Positions 1 to 8,056 of a DNA stretch of 64,000 bases are shown here, in pieces. Each line of letters begins with the position of its first letter. Within the stretch, counting starts at the first letter, position 1. The translations under genes and the position numbers were made by a program. Source of the DNA: an uncultured Selenomonadales bacterium (GTDB lineage: Bacteria; Bacillota; Negativicutes; Acidaminococcales; Acidaminococcaceae); contig ONEW01000004.1 of NCBI GenBank assembly GCA_900316935.1, positions 62,001-126,000 on the forward strand. Reading direction: 5' to 3'. The notes beneath the pieces are model-generated. The model saw only the letters and a program-made list of their open reading frames with translations. It was not told the DNA's origin and did not search any database.

Positions 1-1114
1 CCGTCCGTTCGACACGGCGCGACAGGTTCTCCCGGATACACTGGCCCGAACGCAGCAGGCCGGCCACCAGGTCGACAGCCGTGGAAACGGTTCCTTTGCT
101 GTATTCGTAGCCGCCAACAAAGGAGACTTTGCGGAAATCCGGACGCCAGCGTTTGTCCAGGGCCGGCGCATGCCCGGCCGCCAGATAGGCGTCGGCCTCG
201 GCCTCCAGGCGGTCCCCGTCGGCATCGATGGCGCTGAAGGTGTTGAGCAGGTCGTAATTGACGAGATCGATGAGTTTCCGTGCCGAATTGTTGTTCAGCC
301 AGAAATCAATCTTCCCGGTCCGGACAAGGATCAGGCTACGTTCCTTCCAGGCTCCGATCTTGCGGCGCACATTGGCCCGGTAGATGGCAGGCACCCGTTT
401 GCGGATATCGTCGGCCAGGCTGTATGACGCTGCCGTCAGTATTTCGGAACGGCCCGAGCGGGTAATGGGATCCCCCGCCAGAGTCTGCCCTGCCACGGAT
501 ACGGCAGGAATCACGGGGGTCTCGGCACCGCCCGGCACGGCCTGCGCCAGCTTTTCCTTCAGATAGGCCTGCATGCCTTCAATCTTTTCCTTTTTGCGGA
601 ATCCGTCTTCGGCGTTGGTCAGGACGACAATGACTTTGCTGCCCATCTTCAGGAGGGGCGCGATGACCTCATCGACTTCCACGTCCTCAATGCGGGCCGA
701 ATTAGCGGAAAAGCAGTAATAGATGGCGTGGAACCATTCGTTCATGCGGGGCGACGTATTGCGCTTCCCGGCCAGAGCCAGGACCTCTTTGCGCCACTCC
801 GGCAGGGAGTCGGCCTCCAGGCCCCAGGAGTCAAAAATATGATAGATGACGCCTTCGCGGACGAAGGTGGTTTCATGAATGCCCTTGCCCGTTTTCGGCA
901 GGCCCGCCCCAACCGGCAGTTCCAAGCCGTACAGGTAGTTCAGGAGCGATGTCTTGCCCGCGCCGGTCTTGCCGAGGGCGAGGATGTTGCGCACCAGATC
1001 CCCTTCGCGCCGGGGCTGCGGGATTGTCTTGATGCCCGCTTCAGTCCCTCTTCCCGGTTCCGCGGAACCGCGGCGGTTCCACGCTGCCTTGCGGGCCCAG
1101 CTGTTGTTCCTCAT
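1..1114 (-). CDS. GTPase-domain protein, partial (C-terminus beyond left edge)
   Basis: The frame stays open from an ATG at 1114 to the window edge (371 codons), so the C-terminus is missing. My translation shows a P-loop GKTGAGKT at about residue 49, a DxxG-type G3 (DSWG, about residue 95) and a G4-like TNAED (about residue 170), which marks a TRAFAC-class GTPase. The start has GGAG about 9 nt upstream. It lies 64 bp downstream of a second GTPase gene in the same direction, so the two are probably co-transcribed. The P-loop is similar to the neighbour's (GATGAGKS) but the rest is clearly different, so it is a distant relative rather than a recent duplicate. Cellular role unknown. Confidence 0.7.
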   Translation of the reverse strand, partial: MRNNSWARKAAWNRRGSAEPGRGTEAGIKTIPQPRREGDLVRNILALGKTGAGKTSLLNYLYGLELPVGAGLPKTGKGIHETTFVREGVIYHIFDSWGLEADSLPEWRKEVLALAGKRNTSPRMNEWFHAIYYCFSANSARIEDVEVDEVIAPLLKMGSKVIVVLTNAEDGFRKKEKIEGMQAYLKEKLAQAVPGGAETPVIPAVSVAGQTLAGDPITRSGRSEILTAASYSLADDIRKRVPAIYRANVRRKIGAWKERSLILVRTGKIDFWLNNNSARKLIDLVNYDLLNTFSAIDADGDRLEAEADAYLAAGHAPALDKRWRPDFRKVSFVGGYEYSKGTVSTAVDLVAGLLRSGQCIRENLSRRVERT

Positions 1115-1178
1115 ACGATTATTCTCCGAATATTGCCCTGAATTTGCGTCCGCGGCGGAACGATACATCGTCCGCGCC

Positions 1179-2318
1179 TTAGTCGGACTTGCGTTTCATA
1201 TACTTGTCGACGAGTTTCATAAGCACATCGACAGCAAAGGCCGACGTGAAGTCGACCTTATCCCCTCCAGCCAGCTTGGTCGCAGCCTTGTAGCAGACTT
1301 CGTTGACGGCACGGCCGAAGGCGTAGGTGAAACTCGTCGCGACGCCGCTGTTGATGACGGCTGACGCCATGGTGCCGGCGCCGGGGATGATCTTCAGCAG
1401 CGACCGGGAGAAGACGCGTCCCGTGTTGGCGATGACGACGTTGACGAAGATGTCCTTGATCTTGTCCGTGCCGCGGTCGATGCCCCAGAAATTGAAGAGG
1501 TGCGTGGCCATGGTCGTCTGGATGGCGACAAGGACGGCCGAATCGGTCATGGGCAGCGGGCAGACGACGGCACCGGCCGCCGCGATGACGTAGCGGTGGA
1601 CCAGTTTGTCTGCCTGCATCCGCTTAATGCGCAGTTCCTTGCCCAGAGCCTGGGCGAGGGCCATCTGCATACCGCTTTCCAGGTTGTCCATGGACCAGTC
1701 GAGCAACTCGTCCCATTCCAGGGACTGTTCCGGCACACGCGGGTCGATGGAGACGGCGAAGGCCGGCATGTCCGGCAGTTTTTTCGTGATGGTGTCGCGC
1801 ATCTCCTTCAGCTCCACGACCGTCGCCGTGTCGATCTGCGTAAGGACGATGCAGACTCTGGCCAGGCCCTGCAGCGACGCGATGATGTCCAAATCCATGG
1901 GGGTCACGCGTTTGTTGGCTGCGGAAATGCAGTACCAGACCAGATGGATGTGTTTTTTGACATCCTTCGACTCATCGGCTTCTTTCACGTAGCCGACGAC
2001 TTCCTTGTAGAACTGCTGCGCCTTTTCGTCGCCGATTTCGTAGCCCCGCGTATCGTAAAGCACCACGTCGGCCTGTTCCGGCTCGTAGCGGGTCACATGT
2101 TCCGTAACGGGCTTGCCGCTGCCTTCCGCGGCGACTTCCATGCCGAACAGGTGATTGATCAGGCTCGATTTGCCGGCGCCGGTCGCGCCGGCCACCAGGA
2201 TGCCCGGTTTTTTGACGGTCTTGCGGATACGGTTCAGCACCTTGTCATAATCGAAATACTGCAGTTTGTCTATCAGGTTCAGAACGGCTTCCTGTTTCAC
2301 TTTATCCGTAATCATCAT
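1179..2318 (-). CDS. GTPase with DUF697-like C-terminal region
   Basis: 379 aa. It shows G1 GATGAGKSS (about residue 43), G3 DTRGYE (about 90) and G4 TQID (about 160), i.e. an Era/YeeP-like GTPase domain. The C-terminal 170 residues are rich in Ala and Gly with hydrophobic stretches (AAAGAVVCPLPMTDSAVLVA and a glycine-rich segment near residue 310) typical of DUF697-type membrane-associated tails. Members of this family are commonly annotated as 50S-ribosome-binding or YcjX-like GTPases, but the function is not established. Two Met codons open the frame (2318 and 2315). The partial GTPase at 1-1114 follows it, and the pair probably acts together. Confidence 0.75.
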   Translation of the reverse strand: MMITDKVKQEAVLNLIDKLQYFDYDKVLNRIRKTVKKPGILVAGATGAGKSSLINHLFGMEVAAEGSGKPVTEHVTRYEPEQADVVLYDTRGYEIGDEKAQQFYKEVVGYVKEADESKDVKKHIHLVWYCISAANKRVTPMDLDIIASLQGLARVCIVLTQIDTATVVELKEMRDTITKKLPDMPAFAVSIDPRVPEQSLEWDELLDWSMDNLESGMQMALAQALGKELRIKRMQADKLVHRYVIAAAGAVVCPLPMTDSAVLVAIQTTMATHLFNFWGIDRGTDKIKDIFVNVVIANTGRVFSRSLLKIIPGAGTMASAVINSGVATSFTYAFGRAVNEVCYKAATKLAGGDKVDFTSAFAVDVLMKLVDKYMKRKSD

Positions 2319-2481
2319 TCCACCCCACCAGCGGTACTGGCGGCCTTTACGCGGCGGCCGCGGCCGGTTGCGGCGGAAAATGCCGCCACTTCCATAAATT
2401 CATTATAACACGGTTCGGGGGTTTCGTTCATCTTCTGACCAGGGAACTCCAGGCGGTTGCGTCATGACGTCATTTTGATGC

Positions 2482-2985
2482 TCAGAGGGAAAAGGTTCCG
2501 AAGACCAGGAAGAAGACCAGGATGCCGTTGAGCACGGAAAACAGTCCGGCGAGACGTACGGAAACGGAACGGGACCGCACCAGGAGCAGAAGTCCGGCCA
2601 GCGCCTGGGCTGCCGCACAGGCCAGGTAATCCCGCCCCATGGTGAAAGGCAGGGTCCCGTCGAGGACCACATAACATACCGCGGCGGCCAGGGCGGCCGC
2701 CAGGGACACAGGGTTCGCATGGAACGCCGGCGTCCTGCGGATGTCCTGTTCCCGCCGGACCTGGATCAGGAACAGCAGGAACGGTTCCAGGAAGACGAGC
2801 ACCAGGGCAGCGCCCATCCAGGGGAAAATATCCAGGGATGCCAGGTCCTGCGGTGCACGGAAGAACACACAGTTCCAGAACAGGCATACCACTTGGAAGA
2901 CGTAGGCGTACAGCATCTTTTGGGGTGTCACGGCGCGGGTCTGCGCTAAAACCGCCACCATCCATAAAATCAAGAGATATTCCAT
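2482..2985 (-). CDS. Small HyfE-like membrane protein
   Basis: 167 aa, almost entirely hydrophobic, with about five to six membrane helices. The order of features resembles hydrogenase-4 component E (HyfE): a helix followed by YAYVFQ (compare the RLYALQ region of the family), and a late GLFSVLNGILVFF that matches the family's GxLxxENGIF signature with Glu replaced by Leu. E. coli HyfE is about 216 aa, so this one is short at the C-terminus. It is the last gene of a coupled set after the HyfC-like and NuoN/HyfB-like genes. HyfE-type subunits sit in the membrane arm of group 4 hydrogenase/NDH complexes; no hydrogenase large or small subunit is nearby. Family assignment comes from motif reading only. 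Confidence 0.5.
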   Translation of the reverse strand: MEYLLILWMVAVLAQTRAVTPQKMLYAYVFQVVCLFWNCVFFRAPQDLASLDIFPWMGAALVLVFLEPFLLFLIQVRREQDIRRTPAFHANPVSLAAALAAAVCYVVLDGTLPFTMGRDYLACAAAQALAGLLLLVRSRSVSVRLAGLFSVLNGILVFFLVFGTFSL

Positions 2986-3040
2986 TGCAACTCCTCATTC
3001 AAGCATTCCGCCCCCTGGCGGATTTTTGGGACAGCCGGTC

Positions 3041-3847
3041 TCACTGGGCCAGGATGGACAGGAACAGCAGCACCGGCGCAGCTGTCAGCAGGATGCGGCG
3101 GGCGTATAGCCGGAAATGTCCCAGGACGGCCAGGGCCACGGCGAGCAGGACGGCCGTCACAAGGGCCCGCGGCCCTGAGGGCAGCGGCACAGGGAAAAAG
3201 AGTTCCGCACACAGCATGAGAAGAACTACGGTCCGCAGCAGGCGGGCCAGGGCTCCCCAGAAGGTCATGGCGTCTGCCCGGGTGCCCGTAAAGTAACGCA
3301 GGGCGCCCTCCCCTTCTGCCGCCAGCAGGCTGAAAAAGCCGAGGACGGCCAGTTCCGTGTCCCCCGTCAGGTAAGTGCCGCGAAACTGGAACGCCGCGTC
3401 GGGCAGCATGGTTGACATGGCGTGGAAGCCACGGCACGCGATGGAGAGGAACAGGGCCGCGCAGAACAGGCCTGCTTCAAACAGCCCCTGCTTCTGCGGC
3501 ACACCGCTGCCGCCATCCCCCTCCCCGTACAGGGCGGCTGTCAGGGCAGCCATGCCCAGCAGGGCCGTCAGCAGGGTGAAATCACCGAAGGTGATTTTCG
3601 CTCCCAGGAAACCCGGCAGCATGGACGCCGCCAAAAAGACGCAGACGAATTCCGCCGTCGGTCCGAGGGACAGGTCATGGAAGCGTGCCGCCCCCAGCCG
3701 TCCGTACAGGAACAGCAGGCCGTCAGCCGGTCCGGAGCGGCCGATCCGGGCCAGACGGAACACGATGCCCAGAAGGAGCGGTGCCGCCAGGGTCAGAGCC
3801 AGGGCCTGCACCAGGCCGACGCCAATATTGATCATCAGGAACTTCAT
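3041..3847 (-). CDS. HyfC/NuoH-like membrane protein, shortened
   Basis: 268 aa from ATG 3847, whose ATGA overlaps the stop of the upstream gene; the open frame reaches further upstream but has no good start there. The N-terminus (helix, then ARIGRSGP) parallels the HyfC RARxxxRRGP loop. GALRYFTG followed by a helix (about residue 195) parallels the GPLTEYSG segment. The acidic IPFDVAEAEQELxEG block that precedes it in HyfC/NuoH is replaced by a neutral, shorter stretch. HyfC is about 315 aa. In known complexes this subunit forms the interface between the catalytic arm and the proton channels, so loss of that block suggests a changed or non-redox role. Confidence 0.45.
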   Translation of the reverse strand: MKFLMINIGVGLVQALALTLAAPLLLGIVFRLARIGRSGPADGLLFLYGRLGAARFHDLSLGPTAEFVCVFLAASMLPGFLGAKITFGDFTLLTALLGMAALTAALYGEGDGGSGVPQKQGLFEAGLFCAALFLSIACRGFHAMSTMLPDAAFQFRGTYLTGDTELAVLGFFSLLAAEGEGALRYFTGTRADAMTFWGALARLLRTVVLLMLCAELFFPVPLPSGPRALVTAVLLAVALAVLGHFRLYARRILLTAAPVLLFLSILAQ

Positions 3848-4689
3848 GATGCAGCCCCCCTTCTGCCGGACACAGCATCCAGGACGGCCAGCAGCACGAA
3901 AAAGAGCAGGGCCAGGATGAGGGGGCTGTAGATGGCGTAACGTCCCGTACCGCCCCAGATGAGCCCCATATAGTCTCCCACAGGGAAGGGCAGCCGGGCA
4001 CTCAGCAGCACCTGTTCCGCCTGTGCCACCAGCAGGATCGGGAACAGACCCAGGACAAAGTTCAGTACGGGGGCAAGGGCTTCGGCCAGGCGGAACCGGG
4101 ATTCCCCGCGCGCCGCCCCGGCCGACACGGATCGGTAATACATACCGCAGGCACCGAGCCGCAGCCCCCAAGTCAGCCCGAGGAGTGCGAACACCACGGC
4201 CAGGAGCGGTTTCACCCAGGCCGCGGCTTCCGCCATGGGCAGGCTCAGTGTCCCCTGGCAGAGCTGCCAGAGGCCTGCGAAGCCCAAGGTCATGGGTACC
4301 CCGGCCACGCAGAACAGGGCCAGGCGGTACCCCGTCCGGGAGGTCGCGATGACGACACCGCTCAGGGCGAAGACCAGCTGGGCCAGGAAGAGGGCCGCAG
4401 CGGAAAAACAGACGAAGGGCAGGGCGGCGTTGGGATACTGGAGCAGCAGGCAGCCAAGGCCTGCCGCGGTCACCGCGTAGCCGGCCTCCTGCAGGGCCGC
4501 GGAGCCGCTGAACCCTTTATCGTCGCCGCGGCAGCCTGCCTGCCAGAGGAACCGTGCCGCCAGCAGCGTTTCCAGCAGCCCGCAGGCCGTCAGGGCCAGG
4601 CTGCCCCGGAAGGTGAAGGCCCAGCCCGTCAGGAACAAAAGACAGGCGCCCACCAGAAGCACGATGGGCGCCGCATAAAACCGTTTCAT
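3844..4689 (-). CDS. NuoN/HyfB-like half-length membrane protein
   Basis: 281 aa, with about eight hydrophobic helices. The start is ATG 4689, which overlaps the amidohydrolase stop in a TGATG arrangement. AGVPMTLGF (about residue 125) resembles the GLPPTxGF signature of proton-translocating antiporter-type subunits (NuoL/M/N, MrpA/D, HyfB/F), though the second Pro is absent. Family members are normally 450-650 aa, so this would be only part of the fold. It is translationally coupled to the genes on both sides. I infer an accessory membrane-arm protein; it could equally be an unrelated polytopic protein. Confidence 0.4.
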   Translation of the reverse strand: MKRFYAAPIVLLVGACLLFLTGWAFTFRGSLALTACGLLETLLAARFLWQAGCRGDDKGFSGSAALQEAGYAVTAAGLGCLLLQYPNAALPFVCFSAAALFLAQLVFALSGVVIATSRTGYRLALFCVAGVPMTLGFAGLWQLCQGTLSLPMAEAAAWVKPLLAVVFALLGLTWGLRLGACGMYYRSVSAGAARGESRFRLAEALAPVLNFVLGLFPILLVAQAEQVLLSARLPFPVGDYMGLIWGGTGRYAIYSPLILALLFFVLLAVLDAVSGRRGAAS

Positions 4690-5573
4690 CAAAGCAAATC
4701 TCCAATGCGCCCGTATACGCGGAGCGCGTTCTGATAATAAAATTCTTCCCAATGCTTCTCCGGCACAATGCGGCCGAGATTGCGGATATTGTCGGGAATG
4801 TTGATCAGGGGCCAGTCACTGCCGTAGAGGATGCGGTCCCAGATGCCCTGGTACTCCAGCCACATGCGGATGTACTTCTGGAAGGCTTCCAGGGACTGCT
4901 CCCGGGCCGGCGTAAGATGGTATTCCCAAAGGCCGGAAAAATCGATGGCGACGTTTTCGTTCTTCGCCGCCACCTCGATGGCATCGGGAATCCAGGGATT
5001 GCCGACATGGCAGATGACGAACTGTACGTCCGGATGGCGGCTGGCGGCTTCGTCCACCGTCAACGGGTGGGCGTAGCGCAAGCGGCCATGGTGGTTCGCC
5101 GTCTCGCCGGAATGCATGGCCACAGGCACATGGAAGGCCTTCGCCAGTTCGAAAAGCGGTTCGTGCCGCTCGTCATGCAGGTAGACGTTCTCATAGCCCA
5201 TGTAGAACTTGATGCCCAGGCAATGGGGGTCGCGCTCCAGGTACCATTCGAATTCCCGGGCCGTCTTTTCCGCGTTTTCCGGCGTGATCTGCTCGCTTTC
5301 CACGCCCAGGCAGTACCCCACGTTGGGCGCCTGGTTGTACGGTTCGCAGGAAAAAGGCCGCCCCGCAGAGCCCAGGTCAATCAGCCGCGGCGGCACGCCG
5401 CCGAAACGGGCCGGTGCGTCGTAGCTGTTCCCCATGGCCACGGAGAAGACGATGTTGTTTTCTTCGCAGATCTGTTGCCAGCCCGCGCGGGAATTTTCAT
5501 GTCCCGACAGGGCTGCCAGCTGGTCAAACCCTTCGACCTTGAAATAATGCATATGCGCGTCTATTATCTTCAT
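4689..5573 (-). CDS. Amidohydrolase 2 family metal-dependent hydrolase
   Basis: 294 aa from the Met of MKIIDAHMH (an upstream Met at 5588 is also possible). Metal-binding signatures of the COG2159 TIM-barrel amidohydrolases are visible: DAHMH at the N-terminus, HSGE near residue 160, HVGN near 195 and GSDWP near 260. The family includes decarboxylases and lactonases of the ACMSD type; the substrate cannot be read from the sequence. It begins about 33 nt after the pheT stop and its own stop overlaps the start of the next membrane gene, so it links pheST and the membrane genes in one transcription unit. Confidence 0.8.
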   Translation of the reverse strand: MKIIDAHMHYFKVEGFDQLAALSGHENSRAGWQQICEENNIVFSVAMGNSYDAPARFGGVPPRLIDLGSAGRPFSCEPYNQAPNVGYCLGVESEQITPENAEKTAREFEWYLERDPHCLGIKFYMGYENVYLHDERHEPLFELAKAFHVPVAMHSGETANHHGRLRYAHPLTVDEAASRHPDVQFVICHVGNPWIPDAIEVAAKNENVAIDFSGLWEYHLTPAREQSLEAFQKYIRMWLEYQGIWDRILYGSDWPLINIPDNIRNLGRIVPEKHWEEFYYQNALRVYGRIGDLL

Positions 5574-5606
5574 GTGCGCCTCTGTCAATCACAAACTGAT
5601 TTTTAT

Positions 5607-8042
5607 TTATTTGCGCAGCTGTGCCTTATAGGTCTCCTGCACATTGTTCACAACGGTCTTCATGATGGCGTCGATTTCCGCATCGGTCAGCGTGCGGTCG
5701 TCGGCCCGGAAAGTCAGGTTGAAGGCGACGGACTTGCTGCCCTTGCCAACCTGCCTGCCCGTGTATACGTCGAAGACACGGACCTGCCGCAGCAGGCCGC
5801 CCGCATTGGCGCGGATGACGCCTTCCAGTTCCTTCATGGACACCGTATCCGGCACGACGACGGCGATATCGCGGCTCATGCCGGGGAACTTGGCCAGGTG
5901 CGTGTACTGCGGCACCGTCCCGGCGGCTTTCACCAGCGGGGCCAGTTCCATCTCCAGCACATAAGTCTCTTCCCCGACGTTGAAGTTGGCGGCTGCCGTC
6001 GGATGCAGGCAGCCGAAACAGCCGATGACCTTGCCGTCCACACGGACTGCGCAGCTCTTGCCGGGATGCATGTAGGGTTCCGTGCAGGGTACCAGTCCGT
6101 ACCCCGTCAGGTGTACCGATTCCAGCAGGCCTTCCACAACGCCCTTCATATCGAAAAAGTCGACGTCGTCCTTGCCGTTCGTCCAGTTCAGGTCGTAACG
6201 GCGCCCCGTCATAACGGCCCCGATCATCTGCCGTTCTTCCGGATGTTCCGTCAGCGGCAGGCTCTTGGGCAGGTAGACGCGGCCCGTTTCAAAGATCTTG
6301 ACGCTTTCCGCCTGGCGCGCCAGGTTATAGGCCGCCGTGGCCAGCATGCCCGGCAGCATGGTCGTGCGCATGGTGCTGAATTCATCACTGATGGGGTTCA
6401 TCAGGCGGATGACCTTGCGGCGCACGTCGTCGGACGGCAGCATCATCTTATCCATGAAGGACGGATGGATGAAGGTGTAGTTCTGGACTTCGTCCAGGCC
6501 GGCCGACGCCAGGTAATCCTGCACGCCGTCCTTAACCGTCTCCATGGGGTCTTCCCGGCCTTCCTTCATGGCCAGCATCGGGTTATGGGATTCGATTTTA
6601 TCGTAAGAATGCAGGCGGGCGATTTCTTCGGAAATATCTGCGTCGCAGGTCACGTCGCTGCGCCAGGAAGGCACGGTGACCTTCAGGCTGCCGTCCGCCT
6701 CTTCTTCCACTTCGAATTCCAGGCTCCGCAAGATGGAAACCATTTCCGCGACGGGAATTTCCACGCCGATGCGGGTGTTCATGGCGGCCGGCGAAATGGA
6801 CAGCACCGTCGGCACGAACGGTACGGGACAGGATTCACAGATACCTTTGACGCTCTTGCAGGCGCCCATTTCTTCCAACAGGTGGACGGCGCGATCCAGG
6901 GCATACCACGTATGGCCCGTGTCGACGCCGCGTTCGAAGCGCATGGAGGCTTCGCTGCGCAGGCCCAGCGCCTTGGAGGTATGGCGGATGGAGGGGCCGT
7001 TGAAGGTAGCCGCTTCCAGGATGACGGTCTGCGTCTTGTCCGTGACCTCCGTCTGCAGGCCGCCCATGACGCCGCCCAATCCGACGGCTTTTTCCGTGTC
7101 GGCGATGACGATCATGTCGGGCGTCAGGTCCCGTTCCTTCCCGTCCAGGGTAGTGAGCTTTTCCCCGGCCTTGGCGCGGCGGACGATGAGGGTATGGTCT
7201 TTCAGCGTATCATAATCATAAGCGTGCATGGGCTGGCCCAGCTCCATCATGACATAGTTCGTCACGTCGACGACGTTGTTGATGGGGCGGATGCTGACTG
7301 CACGCAGTTCATTCTGCATCCATTCCGGCGAAGGCATGATCTTGATGTCTGTGATGATGCGGTTCGCAAAGCGGCTGCACAAGTCAGGCGCTTCAATCCC
7401 GTTCTTCATCATGCCGGCGATGTCGCGGCCGTCGTTTTCTTTGACGGCCATGTCGGGCAGCTGCATCTTCTTCCCTAATACGGCCGCTGCCTCGCGGGCA
7501 ACGCCGGTCATGCAGAAGCAGTCCTGCTTGTTGGCCGTCAGGTCGATGTCCAGCACCGTATCGGTAAGGCCCAGCACTTCGCGGATATCTTTGCCGACCG
7601 GCGTATCCGGCGGCAGGATGAGGATGCCTTCGCGCTGTTCCGGCAGGAGCAGTTTGGAGTCAATGCCCAGTTCCTGGGCGCTGCAGAGCATGCCGTAGGA
7701 ATCGAGGCCCGCCATTTTCACGGGATTCAGCTTCATGCCGTTGGGCAGGGTGGCACCGACGGTTGCCACAGGTACCATATCGCCCAGTTTGACATTCTGG
7801 GCGCCAGTCTGGATCTGGACGATTTCGCCGGAACCATAGTCCATCTGGCAGACCCACAGATGATCCGATTTCGGATTCCGCCCGATGGCTGTCACTTTGC
7901 CGGTCAGGACACCGGAAATCCCCGCTCCCAGATGGATGACGCTTTCCACTTCGAGGCCGACGTGGGTCAGTTTATCGGCCAGTTCTTCGGGAGTGATGTC
8001 GAAATCGACATATTTCTTCAACCATTCTATCGATACTAACAT
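5607..8042 (-). CDS. pheT: Phenylalanine--tRNA ligase beta subunit
   Basis: 811 aa, the usual bacterial length. The N-terminus MLVSIEWLKKYVDFDITPEEL leads into an EMAP-like tRNA-binding domain (about residues 40-150, containing GKVTAIGRNPKSDHLW). Then come the B3/B4 editing domain, B5, the catalytic-like core with MRTTMLPGML (about residue 545), and a C-terminal FDX-ACB domain (KFPGMSRDIAVVVPD, about residue 720 onward). It forms the alpha2beta2 synthetase with PheS and carries tRNA binding and misacyl-tRNA editing. It lies 14 nt after pheS under the same T-box. Confidence 0.98.
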   Translation of the reverse strand: MLVSIEWLKKYVDFDITPEELADKLTHVGLEVESVIHLGAGISGVLTGKVTAIGRNPKSDHLWVCQMDYGSGEIVQIQTGAQNVKLGDMVPVATVGATLPNGMKLNPVKMAGLDSYGMLCSAQELGIDSKLLLPEQREGILILPPDTPVGKDIREVLGLTDTVLDIDLTANKQDCFCMTGVAREAAAVLGKKMQLPDMAVKENDGRDIAGMMKNGIEAPDLCSRFANRIITDIKIMPSPEWMQNELRAVSIRPINNVVDVTNYVMMELGQPMHAYDYDTLKDHTLIVRRAKAGEKLTTLDGKERDLTPDMIVIADTEKAVGLGGVMGGLQTEVTDKTQTVILEAATFNGPSIRHTSKALGLRSEASMRFERGVDTGHTWYALDRAVHLLEEMGACKSVKGICESCPVPFVPTVLSISPAAMNTRIGVEIPVAEMVSILRSLEFEVEEEADGSLKVTVPSWRSDVTCDADISEEIARLHSYDKIESHNPMLAMKEGREDPMETVKDGVQDYLASAGLDEVQNYTFIHPSFMDKMMLPSDDVRRKVIRLMNPISDEFSTMRTTMLPGMLATAAYNLARQAESVKIFETGRVYLPKSLPLTEHPEERQMIGAVMTGRRYDLNWTNGKDDVDFFDMKGVVEGLLESVHLTGYGLVPCTEPYMHPGKSCAVRVDGKVIGCFGCLHPTAAANFNVGEETYVLEMELAPLVKAAGTVPQYTHLAKFPGMSRDIAVVVPDTVSMKELEGVIRANAGGLLRQVRVFDVYTGRQVGKGSKSVAFNLTFRADDRTLTDAEIDAIMKTVVNNVQETYKAQLRK

Positions 8043-8056
8043 TTTCCAATCCTCCC

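Noticed and set aside
2464-2473. Perfect palindrome ATGACGTCAT after the HyfE-like gene
   Set aside because: Ten bases only, single occurrence noticed, no promoter nearby; consistent with chance.
4752-7478. A 908-codon open frame on the plus strand across pheT and the amidohydrolase gene
   Set aside because: It is antisense to two well-supported genes, has the composition expected of a reverse-frame artefact in GC-rich DNA, and no recognisable domain.
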